Program-made: the position numbers and the translations under genes
In this document: one piece after another, positions 61,823 to 64,000 of the stretch
Layout: every line of letters begins with the position of its first letter
Position numbering within the stretch: the first letter of the stretch is position 1
The notes under the pieces: model-generated
The model's database searches: none
What the model saw: only the letters and a program-made list of their open reading frames with translations
Told to the model about the DNA's origin: nothing
Source: Chloroflexota bacterium
GTDB lineage: Bacteria > Chloroflexota > Anaerolineae > Anaerolineales > Villigracilaceae
Direction: 5' to 3'
Assembly: GCA_016234485.1 (NCBI GenBank)
Contig: JACRBL010000062.1
Coordinates: forward strand, 1 to 64,000
DNA length: 64,000 bases

Positions 61823-61909
61823 GTCATTGCGAGGGTGATCTTCCCGAAGCAATCTCCTCTCGTGGCGGGGACTGCTTCGTCGGGAAAAGCGCCCTCCTCG
61901 CAGTGACGA
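61823..61909. repeat. Palindromic GTCATTGCGAG repeat, copy 3
   Basis: GTCATTGCGAGGGTGATCTT with CGAAGCAATC, TTCGTCGGGAAAAGCGCCC and CTCGCAGTGACG. Flanked by TACCGTA (61811) and TACGGTA (about 61925), an outer pair. Confidence 0.85.
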
Positions 61910-61936
61910 AACTACTCGTAGCTGTACGGTAGCGTT

Positions 61937-62356
61937 TTATCGCTTGTATTTCTTAACTTTGATTCTCGGTGGCGGCGCGTCGTAGCCTGTGTAGCGCGGC
62001 GGACCCATAATGCGATACGCGAGCGCGTATCCCACTGCAATGATGCCAGCCAACACCACCACCACAGCGAACGTGATAATCAGGATGGCGTAAAGATTGT
62101 TCTGCCTCTGAATCCAATTCAACAAACCGATCAGTCCAGGCACTTTGAATAACAATTCAGGCATCACAGGGCGTCCGAGCAATTCGGGCGGAAGATACAC
62201 ACCCATCGAAGGCGCCATCTGAACGAGGATCGTGCTAATGCCAAACGAGATGGCGGGAATGATCAGCATGGATAAACAGCCGATTCCCCGCCAAACGGGG
62301 TGCGGGTCTTTTCTACGCGGTTTCGCCTGCTTTTCAAACGAACGATGCTTTGACAT
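61937..62356 (-). CDS. Two-helix membrane protein embedded in the molybdenum hydroxylase operon
   Basis: 139 residues, with helices at about 23-48 and 92-117 and basic ends (KKDPHPVWRGIG, PPPRIKVKKYKR). No family recognised. It lies 3 bases after the FAD/[2Fe-2S] gene and separated from the Mo subunit by a repeat. May anchor the enzyme, but this is only context. Confidence 0.6.
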   Translation of the reverse strand: MSKHRSFEKQAKPRRKDPHPVWRGIGCLSMLIIPAISFGISTILVQMAPSMGVYLPPELLGRPVMPELLFKVPGLIGLLNWIQRQNNLYAILIITFAVVVVLAGIIAVGYALAYRIMGPPRYTGYDAPPPRIKVKKYKR

Positions 62357-62359
62357 AAA

Positions 62360-63823
62360 TCACCTCTCTTGGGTTGTTTCACTCGCAGACTCAATCGCCT
62401 GCACGATCTTGTAATAACCCGTGCATCGGCACAGATTCCCCGTCAGCGCTTCTTCGATCTCCGAGCGCGTCGGATGCGGACGTTCCTCCAGTAACATCGC
62501 GCTCGACATCAAAAAGCCCGGCGTGCAATAACCACATTGGACGGAACCGCCTTGAATAAACGCGTCTTGCACGGGATGAAGTCTACCCCCCTCTTTCTCT
62601 CCCCCCATTTTCTCCGAAAATGGGGGGAGACGGAGGGGGGTATGGTCCGCCAACCCTTCAACCGTAACAATCTCTGCTCCGTGCGCACGCGGCGCAGGGA
62701 CGAGACACGCCATTACCGCCTTGCCATCTAAAAACACCGTGCAAGCGCCACACTCGCCCTCGGCGCATCCTTCCTTCGTGCCGATCAACATCCCTTCATC
62801 GCGCAACAAGCGCAACAGATTCTTTTCGTGTCCGCTCTTGAAGGCCATCTTTTTTCCATTGACAGTTGTCTCAATCGCCTCGTCTGGAAATTCCGACTTT
62901 CGACCCTCGACCTTCGACGCCTTGCCTATCAACAAAACTGGCTTCTCAGGCATCCCCTCGCGTTCGCGTCCATCGCGGATCGCGCGCAGCCCGCGCAACA
63001 CGCTGACCCTCACCATCTCGCGGCGATACGCGGCCGACGCGCGAATATCGTCAATGGGACGACTCGCCTCCATCGCGAGACGCGCCGCCTCAAAGATGAC
63101 TTCGTCTGTGAGTTCTTTCCCTTCGAGATAGGATTCCGCTTCCCGCGCGTGGATGATGGTGGGCGCGACAGCTCCGAGCGTGATCCTCGCCGACGAGGCC
63201 GCGCCCGCCCGAACGTCGAGAATGACCGCCGCGTTGACGACGGAGATGGCCTGGGCGCGGCGCAATGCCATCTTGATAAACGTCCCGCGCTGGGAGGTCG
63301 TCATGGCGGGGAAGGAGATGTCCACGAGCAGTTCGTCGGTCTGCATCACGGTTTTGCGGACGCCCGTGTAAAACTCGCCGAGGGGAATCGTCCGCTCGCC
63401 GCGCGTGGAGAGCAGAGTCACCGACGCGCCCAGCGCCATGAGCGGGGTGATGGTGTCGTTGGCGGGCGAGGCGGTGATGAGGTTGCCCGCCACGGTGGCG
63501 CGGTTGCGGATCTGCGGCGCGCCCACTTCCCACGAGGCGCGCGCTAATGGGTAGGCGCGCGCGCGGATGAGTTCGCTGGCGGCCGCGTCGTTGTGCGTGG
63601 CGAGCGGGCCGAGATGGATGACGTCGTCCTCGTCGAGGTGGATGCGGTCGAGGTTGGTGACGCGGCTGATGTCTATGAGCGTGTCCACGTTGGGGCGGAC
63701 GCCGCGTTCGAGTTCGAGCATCAGGTCGGTTGCGCCTGCCACAATGCGAGCGCGTCCCCCTTTTTCCGCGAGCAGGCGAATGGCTTGGTCAATAGATGAA
63801 ACGGTGTAGTATTCGCGCCACAT
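62360..63823 (-). CDS. Fused FAD-[2Fe-2S] subunit of the molybdenum hydroxylase
   Basis: 487 residues. FAD domain (about 1-285): RIVAGATDLMLELERG, HNDAAASELI, QIRNRATVAGNLITASPANDT. A linker with ASKVEGRKSEFP (encoded by a repeat at 62891-62921), then the [2Fe-2S] domain: CAEGECGACTVFLDGKAVMAC (plant-type) and QCGYCTPGF...LCRCTGYYKI. The stretch TPLRLPPFSEKMGGEKEGGR inside this domain comes from a long palindrome (62584-62643). The order FAD then FeS is the reverse of eukaryotic XDH. It passes electrons from Mo via FeS to FAD. Confidence 0.88.
   Translation of the reverse strand: MWREYYTVSSIDQAIRLLAEKGGRARIVAGATDLMLELERGVRPNVDTLIDISRVTNLDRIHLDEDDVIHLGPLATHNDAAASELIRARAYPLARASWEVGAPQIRNRATVAGNLITASPANDTITPLMALGASVTLLSTRGERTIPLGEFYTGVRKTVMQTDELLVDISFPAMTTSQRGTFIKMALRRAQAISVVNAAVILDVRAGAASSARITLGAVAPTIIHAREAESYLEGKELTDEVIFEAARLAMEASRPIDDIRASAAYRREMVRVSVLRGLRAIRDGREREGMPEKPVLLIGKASKVEGRKSEFPDEAIETTVNGKKMAFKSGHEKNLLRLLRDEGMLIGTKEGCAEGECGACTVFLDGKAVMACLVPAPRAHGAEIVTVEGLADHTPLRLPPFSEKMGGEKEGGRLHPVQDAFIQGGSVQCGYCTPGFLMSSAMLLEERPHPTRSEIEEALTGNLCRCTGYYKIVQAIESASETTQER
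62584..62643. repeat. Sixty-base palindrome inside the [2Fe-2S] domain
   Basis: TACCCCCCTC and GAGGGGGGTA at the ends, with CTCCCCCCATTTTC/GAAAATGGGGGGAG inside. In frame, adding about 20 residues between VEGLAD and LHPVQDAF. Confidence 0.9.
62891..62921. repeat. GTCGAAGGTCGAGGGTCGAA repeat in the FAD/FeS linker
   Basis: Reads GCGTCGAAGGTCGAGGGTCG then AAAGTCGG on the minus strand, coding SKVEGRKSE. Relatives at 45232-45296. Confidence 0.75.
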
Positions 63824-63872
63824 TTTTTAGTTCCTTTTCGCATTGATTCTAACACGGCGCGGCTTAAATGGA

Positions 63873-63950
63873 TTACCCCAGGGCGAAATTTCGCCCTGGG
63901 GTAAATGGTGTTTTTGTGGGGCGCGATGCGGGATGCCATCCCGCACCACA
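63873..63950. repeat. Two palindromes upstream of the FAD/[2Fe-2S] gene
   Basis: TTACCCCAGGGCGAAA (63873-63888) with TTTCGCCCTGGGGTAA (63889-63904) is perfect over 32 bases. TGCGGGATG (63927-63935) with CATCCCGCA (63937-63945) follows, with TGTGG/CCACA outside. They could end the upstream gene or regulate the operon. Confidence 0.75.
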
Positions 63951-63954
63951 AAGT

Positions 63955-64000
63955 TTAGCTTGTGAAAACTTCGCCGCGGCGTTCGAAGGTTTCCACGGCC
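63955..64000 (-). CDS. C-terminal end of an upstream minus-strand gene (partial)
   Basis: The frame enters from the right edge and reads AVETFERRGEVFTS, then TAA at 63955-63957. Only 14 residues, so it cannot be identified. It lies upstream of the molybdenum hydroxylase genes on the same strand. Confidence 0.4.
   Translation of the reverse strand, partial: AVETFERRGEVFTS

Noticed and set aside
1..64000. tRNA, rRNA, CRISPR, prophage or insertion sequence
   Set aside because: None seen by eye: no rRNA or tRNA landmarks, no transposase, integrase or phage structural protein, no regular spacer arrays.

Overview
The window looks like a piece of an uncultured Chloroflexota chromosome, most likely class Anaerolineae; this is an inference, since no rRNA or phylogenetic marker was compared. 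The support is indirect: moderately GC-rich coding DNA, Thr/Pro-rich stalks on secreted proteins, seven-helix/GAF/PAS signalling proteins with c-di-GMP output domains, RodZ-like HTH proteins, and many families of short palindromic repeats that fill intergenic gaps and also sit in frame inside conserved enzymes. I saw no rRNA, tRNA, CRISPR array, transposase or prophage genes.

Layout. 1-4.3 kb: nucleotide-transporter-like MFS protein, YkgJ-type cysteine-cluster protein, GNAT acetyltransferase and a kinase-less HAMP sensor. 4.3-9.8 kb (minus strand): small accessory genes, including a Ddn-type oxidoreductase, an SDR and a MarR-controlled NmrA operon, mixed with gene remnants (SRPBCC, luciferase-like monooxygenase, a second ddn 5' end). 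10.1-11.3 kb: an AT-rich EAL-domain gene between two 54-bp direct repeats. 11.5-15.6 kb: L-threonine aldolase, an amidohydrolase fused to a CYTH-like domain, and a 5'-truncated CoA-transferase. 15.8-22.7 kb: an NAD-linked, Cys-type formate dehydrogenase made of a NuoE-NuoF fusion, a ferredoxin-like subunit and a molybdopterin subunit, interrupted by an EamA transporter and three paralogous small membrane proteins. 22.7-37.5 kb: two GGDEF proteins, a giant 7TM/GAF/PAS/HD-GYP phosphodiesterase, lysA, PPK2 and an amidohydrolase. 37.6-50.2 kb: housekeeping genes (rplI, RodZ-like gene with a frameshift at an A9 run, rimO, murJ, thrC and others). 50.4-52.8 kb: two tandem ATP-grasp ligase paralogues sharing an upstream motif. 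52.9-64 kb (minus strand): hydrolases, TrhA, YtxH/DUF948-like pair, and a molybdenum hydroxylase locus (yqeB, molybdenum subunit, fused FAD/[2Fe-2S] subunit).

How the parts fit. The formate dehydrogenase would pass electrons from formate at the Mo centre through Fe-S clusters to FMN and NAD. The xanthine-dehydrogenase-like subunits with YqeB form a second molybdoenzyme system. Four c-di-GMP proteins (one EAL that looks degenerate, two GGDEF, one HD-GYP) within 28 kb suggest dense second-messenger control. The most distinctive features are the in-frame repeat insertions in at least seven enzymes, the ATP-grasp pair, the A9 frameshift in the double-HTH gene, and the amidohydrolase-CYTH fusion. 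All calls are by eye; no database search was run.
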